Source of the DNA: an uncultured Flavobacteriales bacterium
GTDB taxonomy: Bacteria; Bacteroidota; Bacteroidia; Flavobacteriales; Vicingaceae
Direction: 5' to 3'
Assembly (NCBI GenBank): GCA_946886085.1
Contig: CAMPHX010000135.1
Span: 1 to 5,082, forward strand
Length of the DNA: 5,082 nt
Made by a program: the position numbers and the translations under genes. Numbering within the stretch: position 1 is the first letter of the stretch; each line of letters begins with the position of its first letter. The notes below the pieces were generated by a model. That model was not told the DNA's origin. It saw nothing but the letters and a program-made list of their open reading frames with translations, and did not search any database. Positions 1-5,082 of this stretch are shown here, piece after piece.

Positions 1-879
1 ATATTACTATGTTCATTGGTTTCTTTTGCTCAGGATGATTTATTGAATATGTTAGAGGAGGAAGTAGAACAAGAAACTACTTCAGAAAAAGTAACTGCTA
101 CTTTTAAAGGCAAAAAACTTATTAATGCCAATACCATAGAAACTACCAAAAAGAAAACCTTAGAATTTAATATAACACACCGATTTGGAGATATGCTTAT
201 AGGGAAAGCCGAAGGACATCATTCTTTGTGGGGATTAGACAATGCTACTAATATTCGTTTTTCTTTTGATTATGGATTGACCGATAGAATTAGCGTTGGA
301 GTAGGAAGAAGTAAAACACAAGAACATATTGACGGGAATATAAAATTTAGGTTTTTAGACCAAAAAACAGGGGGAATGCCTATTTCAGCAGCATATTATG
401 CAAATATGGCGGTTGCTGCAGTAGCAAAAATTCCGGAAGATCTGTTTGTAAATAGATTATCCTATGTTCATCAACTTATTATTGCGAGTAAATTAAGCAA
501 CGCTATTTCGTTAGAAGTGTTACCTACTCTAGTACACAGAAACTTTGTGGATAAACGAAATGTTCATCCTGAAAATGGTGCGACCGATGAAAATGATTTA
601 TTTGCATTAGGTTTTGCAGGCAGGTTTAAAATCAGTAAAAGGACCTCATTTGTAGTCGATTATTTTTTGCCTTTTTCAGAATTTAGAGATAGTAGAAATA
701 ATTATTATGATGCTTTAGGTGTTGGCATAGAAATAGAAACTGGAGGACATGTTTTTCATATTAATGTTACTAATTCTGCTGGAATTATTGAAAATGACTT
801 TTTACCTTACACCAATTCCGCTTGGGATAAAAGCGAATATAAATTAGGCTTCAACATTTCACGTGTGTTTAGTTTTTAA
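1..879 (+). CDS. DUF5777-type outer-membrane beta-barrel protein, 5'-truncated by the window edge
   Basis: The reading frame is open from base 1, so the true start lies upstream; 292 codons are visible before TAA at 877-879. The first residues (ILLCSLVSFAQ) look like the hydrophobic core and cleavage site of a Sec signal peptide, with cleavage expected around Ala10/Gln11. The Cys at residue 4 is preceded by Leu, so it does not fit a lipobox. The mature protein begins with an acidic, low-complexity stretch (about residues 12-35). It then shows alternating hydrophobic and polar strands with family-like motifs: NITHRFGDM, GLDNATNIRFSFDYGLTDR and SVGVGRS. The last residues, SRVFSF, end in Phe, as expected for a barrel inserted by the BAM machinery. 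From memory this matches the DUF5777 family of Bacteroidota; its function is unknown to me, so no substrate is proposed. The family call is fairly secure and the outer-membrane location is inferred from signal peptide, strand pattern and terminal Phe. The MFS gene follows 28 bases downstream on the same strand. Confidence 0.8.
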   Translation: MLLCSLVSFAQDDLLNMLEEEVEQETTSEKVTATFKGKKLINANTIETTKKKTLEFNITHRFGDMLIGKAEGHHSLWGLDNATNIRFSFDYGLTDRISVGVGRSKTQEHIDGNIKFRFLDQKTGGMPISAAYYANMAVAAVAKIPEDLFVNRLSYVHQLIIASKLSNAISLEVLPTLVHRNFVDKRNVHPENGATDENDLFALGFAGRFKISKRTSFVVDYFLPFSEFRDSRNNYYDALGVGIEIETGGHVFHINVTNSAGIIENDFLPYTNSAWDKSEYKLGFNISRVFSF

Positions 880-881
880 GT

Positions 882-889
882 TAACTTTG
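882..889 (+). promoter_or_regulatory. Candidate Bacteroidota-type promoter -7 box for the MFS gene
   Basis: TAACTTTG is an exact match to the Bacteroidota primary sigma factor -7 consensus TAnnTTTG. A TTTC at 857-860, one mismatch from the -33 TTTG box, lies 21 bases upstream. Transcription would begin near 894, giving a leader of roughly 14 bases before the ATG at 908. The -33 match lies inside the end of the upstream coding region. Short matches of this kind are common in AT-rich DNA, so this is a prediction from motif and position only. The box also forms the left arm of a hairpin (883-898). Confidence 0.5.
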
Positions 890-898
890 CCCAAAGTT
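883..898 (+). other. Short perfect inverted repeat between the barrel and MFS genes
   Basis: AACTTTG (883-889) and CAAAGTT (892-898) are perfect 7-base inverted arms separated by CC. As RNA this would fold as about 6 base pairs with a four-base GCCC loop, followed by a pyrimidine-rich tract (TTCTTTT). It could be a weak terminator of the barrel gene, an operator over the MFS promoter, or chance. The AT-rich stem and the exact -7 box within the left arm make a strong terminator less likely than a promoter with coincidental or operator-like symmetry. Confidence 0.4.
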
Positions 899-907
899 TT
901 CTTTTAA

Positions 908-2167
908 ATGACAAAAGATCCCTACGAAGCACTCCGATATAAAGAATTTAATTTATTCTTACTCTTACGTTTTGCCTTAGTTTTTGCTTGGACCATGCAG
1001 TTTGTGGTAATTGAATGGCAAGTCTATTCATTAACAAAAGATCCTCTGGCTCTAGGTATTATTGGGCTTATGGAAATTATTCCTGCCATATCTTTTGCAC
1101 TATTTGCCGGACATATTGTTGATCAAAAAGAAAAACGAAAGCTCTTGATGCTCTGCATTTCAGGATTTATGCTAATTAGTTTTGGTTTGTTTATTATCAC
1201 TTTACCGAAAGTAATTGAAGATTATTCTACCCAACACATTGTTTGGGCAACTTACGGATTGGTATTTTTTGGGGGAATAGTGCGTTCGTTTATTAGTCCA
1301 ACCATATTTTCAATGTTTTCTTTACTTATTCCTAAAAAAACTTATGCCAATGCTGCTACATGGAGTAGTTCTGTGTGGCAAATAGCATCTGTTTTAGGTC
1401 CTGCACTGGCAGGTTTTGCTATTGTATGGTTTGGAGTACATGGTTCTATGTTTATCATTTTTGGATTTGCAGCATTATCAATGTTATTTTTGTATTTCAT
1501 AAAACCCAAACCCATACTAAATCCCAACATCGGAGAACCTATTTTTCAGAGTTTGAAGGAAGGATTAAAGTTTGTTTTTAATACCAGAGTAATTTTAGGA
1601 GCCATTACCTTAGATATGGTGGCAGTGCTTTTTGGGGGAGCAATAGCCTTATTGCCTATTTTTGCTCAAGATATTTTACATGTAGGTTCGCAAGGCTTTG
1701 GAGTATTAAGGGCTTCTCCAGCAATTGGATCTTTTATTACATTAATTGCAGTAGCTTATTTTCCGTTAAATAAAAATGCTGGTTTAAAATTATTGGGAGC
1801 TATTGCAGGATTCGGGTTATGCATCATTCTTTTTGGTTTATCAAGTTGGTTTTGGCTGTCGGTAGTTGCCCTGTTTTTTAGTGGTGTTTTTGATGGTGTT
1901 TCTGTGGTAATTAGGCAAACCATCTTGCAATTAAAAACGCCTGATAATATGCGAGGCAGAGTCTCATCAGTAAATTCTATTTTTGTAGGGTCTTCTAACG
2001 AACTTGGAGCTTTTGAAAGTGGTGTTGCCGCTAAACTAATGGGAACAGTTGCTTCTGTGGTTTTTGGTGGTAGCATGACGTTGTTGGTCGTACTTTTTAC
2101 GAGTATTAAGTTTCCAAAACTTCGTAAACTCGATTTAGAAAAGGATTTGGTGGAGATGGGTGATTAG
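908..2167 (+). CDS. MFS transporter, EntS/MFS_3-type putative exporter
   Basis: This is a complete 419-residue inner-membrane protein with about twelve hydrophobic segments (roughly residues 15-38, 45-68, 79-100, 109-132, 155-176, 179-198, 227-252, 263-286, 292-310, 313-333, 354-382 and 383-402). The loop after the second segment carries the MFS motif-A-like GHIVDQKEKRKLL (68-80), with the conserved Gly, Asp and basic residues. A longer cytoplasmic loop (about 199-226) separates the two halves. Near the C-terminus, IRQTILQLKTPDNMRGRVSS (335-354), then SNELGAFESG and a VVFGGS segment, are characteristic of the enterobactin-exporter-like MFS_3 branch. Proteins of this family use the proton gradient to export siderophores, drugs or other small molecules. 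No siderophore genes are adjacent, so the substrate cannot be named. The ATG at 908 directly precedes the expected short cytoplasmic N-terminus. No clear Shine-Dalgarno is present, and the AT-rich leader is normal for this phylum. The gene may be read from its own promoter at 882 or through from the barrel gene. Confidence 0.9.
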   Translation: MTKDPYEALRYKEFNLFLLLRFALVFAWTMQFVVIEWQVYSLTKDPLALGIIGLMEIIPAISFALFAGHIVDQKEKRKLLMLCISGFMLISFGLFIITLPKVIEDYSTQHIVWATYGLVFFGGIVRSFISPTIFSMFSLLIPKKTYANAATWSSSVWQIASVLGPALAGFAIVWFGVHGSMFIIFGFAALSMLFLYFIKPKPILNPNIGEPIFQSLKEGLKFVFNTRVILGAITLDMVAVLFGGAIALLPIFAQDILHVGSQGFGVLRASPAIGSFITLIAVAYFPLNKNAGLKLLGAIAGFGLCIILFGLSSWFWLSVVALFFSGVFDGVSVVIRQTILQLKTPDNMRGRVSSVNSIFVGSSNELGAFESGVAAKLMGTVASVVFGGSMTLLVVLFTSIKFPKLRKLDLEKDLVEMGD

Positions 2168-2258
2168 TGAGAGTAGCATACAAAAAGAAAACAAATTAAC
2201 CACATAGACACATAGATTTACAGAGATAAAAGAGTAAAGTATAGTAACACAAAGGACT

Positions 2259-2281
2259 TTAATCCGCCTAAGGCGGATTAA
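2259..2281. repeat. Nested GC-rich palindrome, possible bidirectional terminator stem
   Basis: TTAATCCGCCT (2259-2269) and AGGCGGATTAA (2271-2281) are perfect 11-base arms around a single A. The GC-rich core stands out against the AT-rich surroundings. As RNA it would fold with a few central bases forced open as a loop. It sits between two convergent genes, so it could terminate transcripts from either side, although no long T tract follows on either strand. It may equally be the structural core of the surrounding repeat. Confidence 0.6.
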
Positions 2282-2296
2282 GCTATCTGACACTTA

Positions 2297-2309
2297 AAAC
2301 AACTTGTTT
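2297..2309. repeat. Second small palindrome inside the intergenic repeat
   Basis: AAACAA (2297-2302) and TTGTTT (2304-2309) are perfect 6-base inverted arms around a single C. It is AT-rich and short, so chance is possible, but its position between the larger palindrome and the right arm fits a structured element with several stem-loops. Confidence 0.35.
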
Positions 2310-2369
2310 AGTAATAAAAACTATGTTTCTATGTGGTTGGAAGTGATTAAAGGTGGTTAAACCAATCCG

Positions 2370-4163
2370 TTAATCATTCAACTTTAGTACCGCTAAGAAA
2401 GCAGTTGGTGGAATTTCTACATTGCCAATTTGCTTCATCTTTTTCTTTCCTTCTTTTTGTTTTTCCAACAATTTACGTTTACGAGAAATATCACCACCAT
2501 AACATTTTGCAGTAACATCTTTTCTTAAGGCAGAAAGCGATTCTCTGGCAATAATTTTAGCTCCAATGGCTGCTTGTATAGCAATATCGAACTGCTGACG
2601 TGGAATTAATTCTCTTAATTTCTTACAAATTTTCTTACCCAAATCATACGCATTGTCTTTATGTACCAATGCTGACAAAGCATCCACTTGATCACCATTA
2701 AGTAATAAATCCATTTTAACCAACTGCGATGGTCTAAATCCTATAGGATGATAATCGAAAGAGGCATATCCTCTTGAAATAGATTTTAATCTGTCATAAA
2801 AATCAAAAACAATCTCAGCTAACGGCACATTAAAATTTAGTTCCACCCTATCGGTAGTTAAATATACTTGATTGGTTAATTCTCCTCGTTTTTCAATACA
2901 TAAGGTCATAATTGCTCCAACATATTCCGATTTGGTAATTACAGAAGCTTTAATATAAGGCTCTTCAATTCTATCTAATTTACTTGGATCGGGAAAATCT
3001 GATGGATTATTTACAATAACAGGAGTTTCTCTATCTTTAGTTAAATAAGCATTGTAAGATACGTTAGGAACAGTAGTAATCACATTCATATCAAACTCTC
3101 TGGCAAGCCTTTCTTGAATAATTTCCATATGCAACATCCCTAAGAAACCACAACGGAAGCCAAAACCAAGAGCAGCAGAAGACTCTGGTTCAAAAGTTAA
3201 GGAAGCATCATTTAACTGCAATTTTTCCATGGCATCACGCAAATCTTCAAACTCATCAGTATCTATAGGATAAATTCCTGCAAAAACCATAGGCTTCACA
3301 TCTTCAAATCCTTGAATTGCAGGAGCTGGTCTATCAACAGTAATAATAGTATCCCCAACTTTAACTTCTTTAGCTACTTTAATTCCTGAAATTAAATAAC
3401 CTACATCACCGGTTTTTATAACAGGTCTTGGAAATTGTTTTAGTCGAAGTGTACCAACTTCGTCAGCGTAATATTCTTTTCCGGTAGCTACAAATTTTAC
3501 TTTATCGCCTTTTTTAATTTCACCGTTTTTCACTTTAAAATAAGCATAAATACCTCTATAAGAATCAAAAACAGAATCGAAAATTAATGCTTGAAAAGGA
3601 GCGTTAGGGTCACCTTGTGGAGCAGGAACACGTTTAATTACGGCTTCCAAAATCTCATCTACACCCATACCTGTTTTTCCACTAGCTGCAATAATATCAT
3701 CTCTTTCACAACCAATTAAATCAATAATTTGATCTTTCACTTCTTCGGGCATGGCACTATCTAAGTCCATTTTATTAAGAATAGGAATGATTTCCAAGTC
3801 GTGCTCTAAAGCCAAATAAAGGTTAGAAATAGTTTGAGCTTGGATTCCTTGAGTAGCATCAACAATAAGTAAAGCTCCTTCGCAAGAAGCGATAGAACGA
3901 GAAACTTCGTAAGAAAAATCTACGTGACCAGGAGTATCAATAAGGTTTAACACATATTGTTCTCCTTCAAATGTATAATCCATTTGTATAGCATGACTTT
4001 TAATGGTAATCCCTCTTTCACGTTCCAAGTCCATATCATCAAGAGTTTGTTCTTGTAATTCTCTATCAGTAATGGTATTGGTTTTGTGTAAAAGACGATC
4101 TGCCAAGGTGCTTTTTCCATGGTCGATGTGAGCGATAATACAAAAGTTTCTGATATTCTTCAT
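2370..4163 (-). CDS. lepA: Elongation factor 4 (LepA), translational GTPase
   Basis: This is a complete 597-residue protein, the usual length for LepA. The GTPase domain has all expected motifs: P-loop AHIDHGKST (11-19), switch I RGIT (50-53), DTPGH (76-80) with the catalytic His at 80, NKMD (130-133), and SGK (161-163) in the G5 position. Domain II follows (about 187-280), then an EF-G-like domain with [16 protein letters not shown] (333-348) and an EF-G domain-V-like region. The LepA-specific C-terminal domain is intact, with [20 protein letters not shown] (553-572) and [14 protein letters not shown] (581-594). LepA binds ribosomes in the cytoplasm; proposed roles include back-translocation of stalled ribosomes, and effects on initiation and 30S assembly. 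The ATG at 4163 puts the P-loop at the normal distance from the N-terminus. A candidate promoter lies 33 bases upstream, and no strong Shine-Dalgarno is seen. The gene is co-directional with comF, 136 bases apart, and converges with the MFS gene. Confidence 0.98.
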   Translation of the reverse strand: MKNIRNFCIIAHIDHGKSTLADRLLHKTNTITDRELQEQTLDDMDLERERGITIKSHAIQMDYTFEGEQYVLNLIDTPGHVDFSYEVSRSIASCEGALLIVDATQGIQAQTISNLYLALEHDLEIIPILNKMDLDSAMPEEVKDQIIDLIGCERDDIIAASGKTGMGVDEILEAVIKRVPAPQGDPNAPFQALIFDSVFDSYRGIYAYFKVKNGEIKKGDKVKFVATGKEYYADEVGTLRLKQFPRPVIKTGDVGYLISGIKVAKEVKVGDTIITVDRPAPAIQGFEDVKPMVFAGIYPIDTDEFEDLRDAMEKLQLNDASLTFEPESSAALGFGFRCGFLGMLHMEIIQERLAREFDMNVITTVPNVSYNAYLTKDRETPVIVNNPSDFPDPSKLDRIEEPYIKASVITKSEYVGAIMTLCIEKRGELTNQVYLTTDRVELNFNVPLAEIVFDFYDRLKSISRGYASFDYHPIGFRPSQLVKMDLLLNGDQVDALSALVHKDNAYDLGKKICKKLRELIPRQQFDIAIQAAIGAKIIARESLSALRKDVTAKCYGGDISRKRKLLEKQKEGKKKMKQIGNVEIPPTAFLAVLKLND

Positions 4164-4195
4164 ATACGATATTGCTTACTTTAATGATAAGGGTG

Positions 4196-4203
4196 CAAAA
4201 TTA
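4196..4203 (-). promoter_or_regulatory. Candidate Bacteroidota-type promoter -7 box for lepA
   Basis: Read on the minus strand this is TAATTTTG, an exact match to the -7 consensus TAnnTTTG. Upstream, TTCG (4228-4225), one mismatch from the -33 TTTG box, lies 21 bases away, the same spacing as the candidate upstream of the MFS gene. Transcription would start near 4191 and give a leader of roughly 28 bases to the ATG at 4163. The A-rich spacer (4205-4214 on the minus strand) is compatible with a promoter. It suggests lepA can be transcribed independently of comF. Confidence 0.55.
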
Positions 4204-4299
4204 GTTTTTTTTAATTGTAAAATACGAAGGGAGTGTGATTTTAAATAAAAGCCATTAATCCCTAAAAGTGAGACTTTTTCAACTAAATAAGTCAAAACC

Positions 4300-4974
4300 T
4301 TATGCGGAAGCGAGAACAGCTACATAAATTTTACATCCCAACGCTTTTAAATCAGTTGCGCAAGCCTCTATAGTCGCTCCGGTTGTTATTACATCGTCAA
4401 CAATTAACACTTTTTTATTTTTAAGTTTTTCGGGATGGTTGATACCAAAAATGGAATTTACATTTTCCCAACGGTCGTAACGAGTTTTTTTAGTTTGAGT
4501 TTGAGTATATACTTTTCTATAAACAGATGTGGTATCTAATTCAACATTCATAGTTTTAGAGAGTCCTTTAGCAATACACTCGCTTTGATTATAACCTCTT
4601 ATTTTTTTCTTCTTAGGATGCAATGGAACCGGTATAATAACATCAATACCTTCATATAAAGGTGCTTTTTTTAGTTCATAACCATAAAGCGCTCCAACCA
4701 ATTCACCAACTTCTTTGTTACCTTTATATTTTAGCTGATATAATAAATGTTGCACCTTACTCTTTTTACTAAACTTATAAAAAGCAGCAGCCATTTCTAT
4801 TTGGATTCTTCCCCAAAATATTCTGCAAACATCATTATCTTGATGTAAATGAAAATTAGTTTTCGGTAAATTAAATTGACAAAAAGTACAAATAATATAC
4901 TCTTGCTTAAATAGTGTATTACCACACGCAGCACACAATTTTGGGAATATTAAATTGAAAAAATCAGCAAACAT
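4300..4974 (-). CDS. comF: ComF family protein (phosphoribosyltransferase-like, zinc-ribbon N-terminus)
   Basis: This is a complete 224-residue protein of normal ComF length. The N-terminus carries two CxxC pairs (Cys14/Cys17 and Cys29/Cys32) in the layout of a four-cysteine zinc ribbon. The conserved ComF motifs follow in order: LKYKG (81-85), PVPLHP (115-120), RGYNQSE (126-132), TQTKKTRYDRWENV (159-172), and the phosphoribosyltransferase PRPP-binding loop VLIVDDVITTGAT (189-201) with its paired aspartates. In naturally transformable bacteria ComF helps pass incoming single-stranded DNA across the inner membrane, interacting with the ComFA helicase where one exists and with later recombination factors. 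The gene is also common in bacteria not known to be competent, so uptake activity is not proved here. No other competence gene is in the window. The ATG at 4974 places the first CxxC at residue 14, as usual in the family. The family assignment is firm; the symbol follows family convention. Confidence 0.93.
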   Translation of the reverse strand: MFADFFNLIFPKLCAACGNTLFKQEYIICTFCQFNLPKTNFHLHQDNDVCRIFWGRIQIEMAAAFYKFSKKSKVQHLLYQLKYKGNKEVGELVGALYGYELKKAPLYEGIDVIIPVPLHPKKKKIRGYNQSECIAKGLSKTMNVELDTTSVYRKVYTQTQTKKTRYDRWENVNSIFGINHPEKLKNKKVLIVDDVITTGATIEACATDLKALGCKIYVAVLASA

Positions 4975-5082
4975 GAGCTAGTAGCTTAAAATCAACACTA
5001 ATCTACTAAAATCTGCACTAATAATGAAATTACAAATTCGATTTTTTCAAGAAATTGCATAATTTAAACAAGACTCTAGCTC
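4975..5082. other. Non-coding upstream region of comF with small repeats
   Basis: No convincing coding region or RNA gene is seen in these 108 bases. TAAAATCAACACTAAT (4987-5002) and TAAAATCTGCACTAAT (5007-5022) form a direct repeat matching at 14 of 16 positions with a 20-base period. AGCTA-G-TAGCT (4976-4986) is a perfect short palindrome just before the comF start. GAGCTAG (4975-4981) and CTAGCTC (5076-5082) are 7-base inverted copies, the second at the window edge. No exact TAnnTTTG promoter box is present on the minus strand, so the comF promoter is not identified. It may be a degenerate site here or lie beyond the window. Confidence 0.45.

Larger units (their letters stand above)
2198..2338. 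repeat. Intergenic inverted-repeat element (MITE-like or REP-like)
   Basis: The left arm AACCACATAGACACATAG (2198-2215) and the right arm CTATGTTTCTATGTGGTT (2321-2338) are inverted copies matching at 17 of 18 positions, enclosing 105 bases. Each arm is itself internally repetitive (ACATAG twice). Two palindromes are nested inside, at 2259-2281 and 2297-2309. No open reading frame of note is present and no clear target-site duplication flanks the arms. An extra GTGGTTAA at 2353-2360 is the inverse of TTAACCAC at the left edge (2196-2203), so the element may extend further right. I recall similar 'AACCACATAG' sequences dispersed between genes in flavobacterial genomes, but copy number cannot be tested here. 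Lying between convergent genes, it could also serve as a bidirectional transcription end. Confidence 0.7.

Noticed and set aside
16..18. TTG as the start codon of the barrel gene
   Set aside because: The frame is open back to base 1, and the residues before it continue the hydrophobic part of a signal peptide. Starting at 16 would cut that signal in half, so the gene is treated as truncated by the window.
1342..2076. Antisense and alternate-frame open reading frames inside the MFS gene (about 62-106 codons)
   Set aside because: They lie within a well-supported membrane-protein gene, show no recognisable domain, and are expected by-products of its codon composition.
2198..2338. CRISPR array or tRNA in the convergent intergenic region
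   Set aside because: There are only two arms and they are inverted rather than regularly spaced direct repeats. No cloverleaf or CCA-end pattern could be formed.
3675..3683. SGK instead of the textbook SAK in the LepA G5 motif as an unusual residue
   Set aside because: The change is conservative, the G5 position varies among GTPases, and I recall SGK in other Bacteroidota LepA proteins. All other catalytic motifs are intact.
4272..4293. GACTT...AAGTC inverted repeat downstream of comF as a terminator
   Set aside because: The stem is only 5 base pairs with a 12-base loop and no clear T tract on the minus strand, so it is too weak to call.
4975..5082. The 7-base GAGCTAG/CTAGCTC pair as ends of an insertion element
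   Set aside because: The arms are very short, one touches the window edge so cannot be extended, and nothing between them looks like a mobile element.

Overview
The window is AT-rich bacterial DNA that most likely comes from the Bacteroidota, probably a member of Flavobacteriaceae. Three things support this. The first protein matches the DUF5777 outer-membrane beta-barrel family, which is known mainly from this phylum. Two gene starts are preceded by exact matches to the Bacteroidota -7 promoter element (TAnnTTTG), and no strong Shine-Dalgarno sequence is seen at any of the three complete gene starts. The convergent intergenic gap carries a palindromic 'AACCACATAG...' repeat of the kind I associate with flavobacterial genomes. 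The species cannot be determined from the sequence.

Layout from left to right. Positions 1-879 (+) hold a 5'-truncated gene for a DUF5777-type outer-membrane beta-barrel. The end of its signal peptide is visible, and it finishes in the C-terminal phenylalanine typical of barrel proteins. After 28 bases comes a complete 419-residue MFS exporter of the EntS/MFS_3 type (908-2167, +), preceded by a candidate promoter that overlaps a short perfect hairpin. Positions 2168-2369 are a non-coding gap between convergent genes, filled largely by an inverted-repeat element with 18-base arms and two nested palindromes. On the minus strand follow lepA (4163-2370, elongation factor 4) with its own candidate promoter, and a comF-type phosphoribosyltransferase-like gene (4974-4300). 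The last 108 bases are the non-coding upstream region of comF and contain a 20-base-period direct repeat.

Functionally this looks like an ordinary chromosomal region. LepA is a housekeeping translation factor, ComF belongs to a family linked to DNA uptake, the MFS protein is probably an efflux pump, and the barrel protein has no established function. The two left-hand genes act at the envelope and could be co-transcribed, but nothing ties them to one pathway. I found no CRISPR array, tRNA or rRNA, transposase, phage gene, toxin-antitoxin pair or defence system. The least explained elements are the DUF5777 protein and the intergenic repeat.
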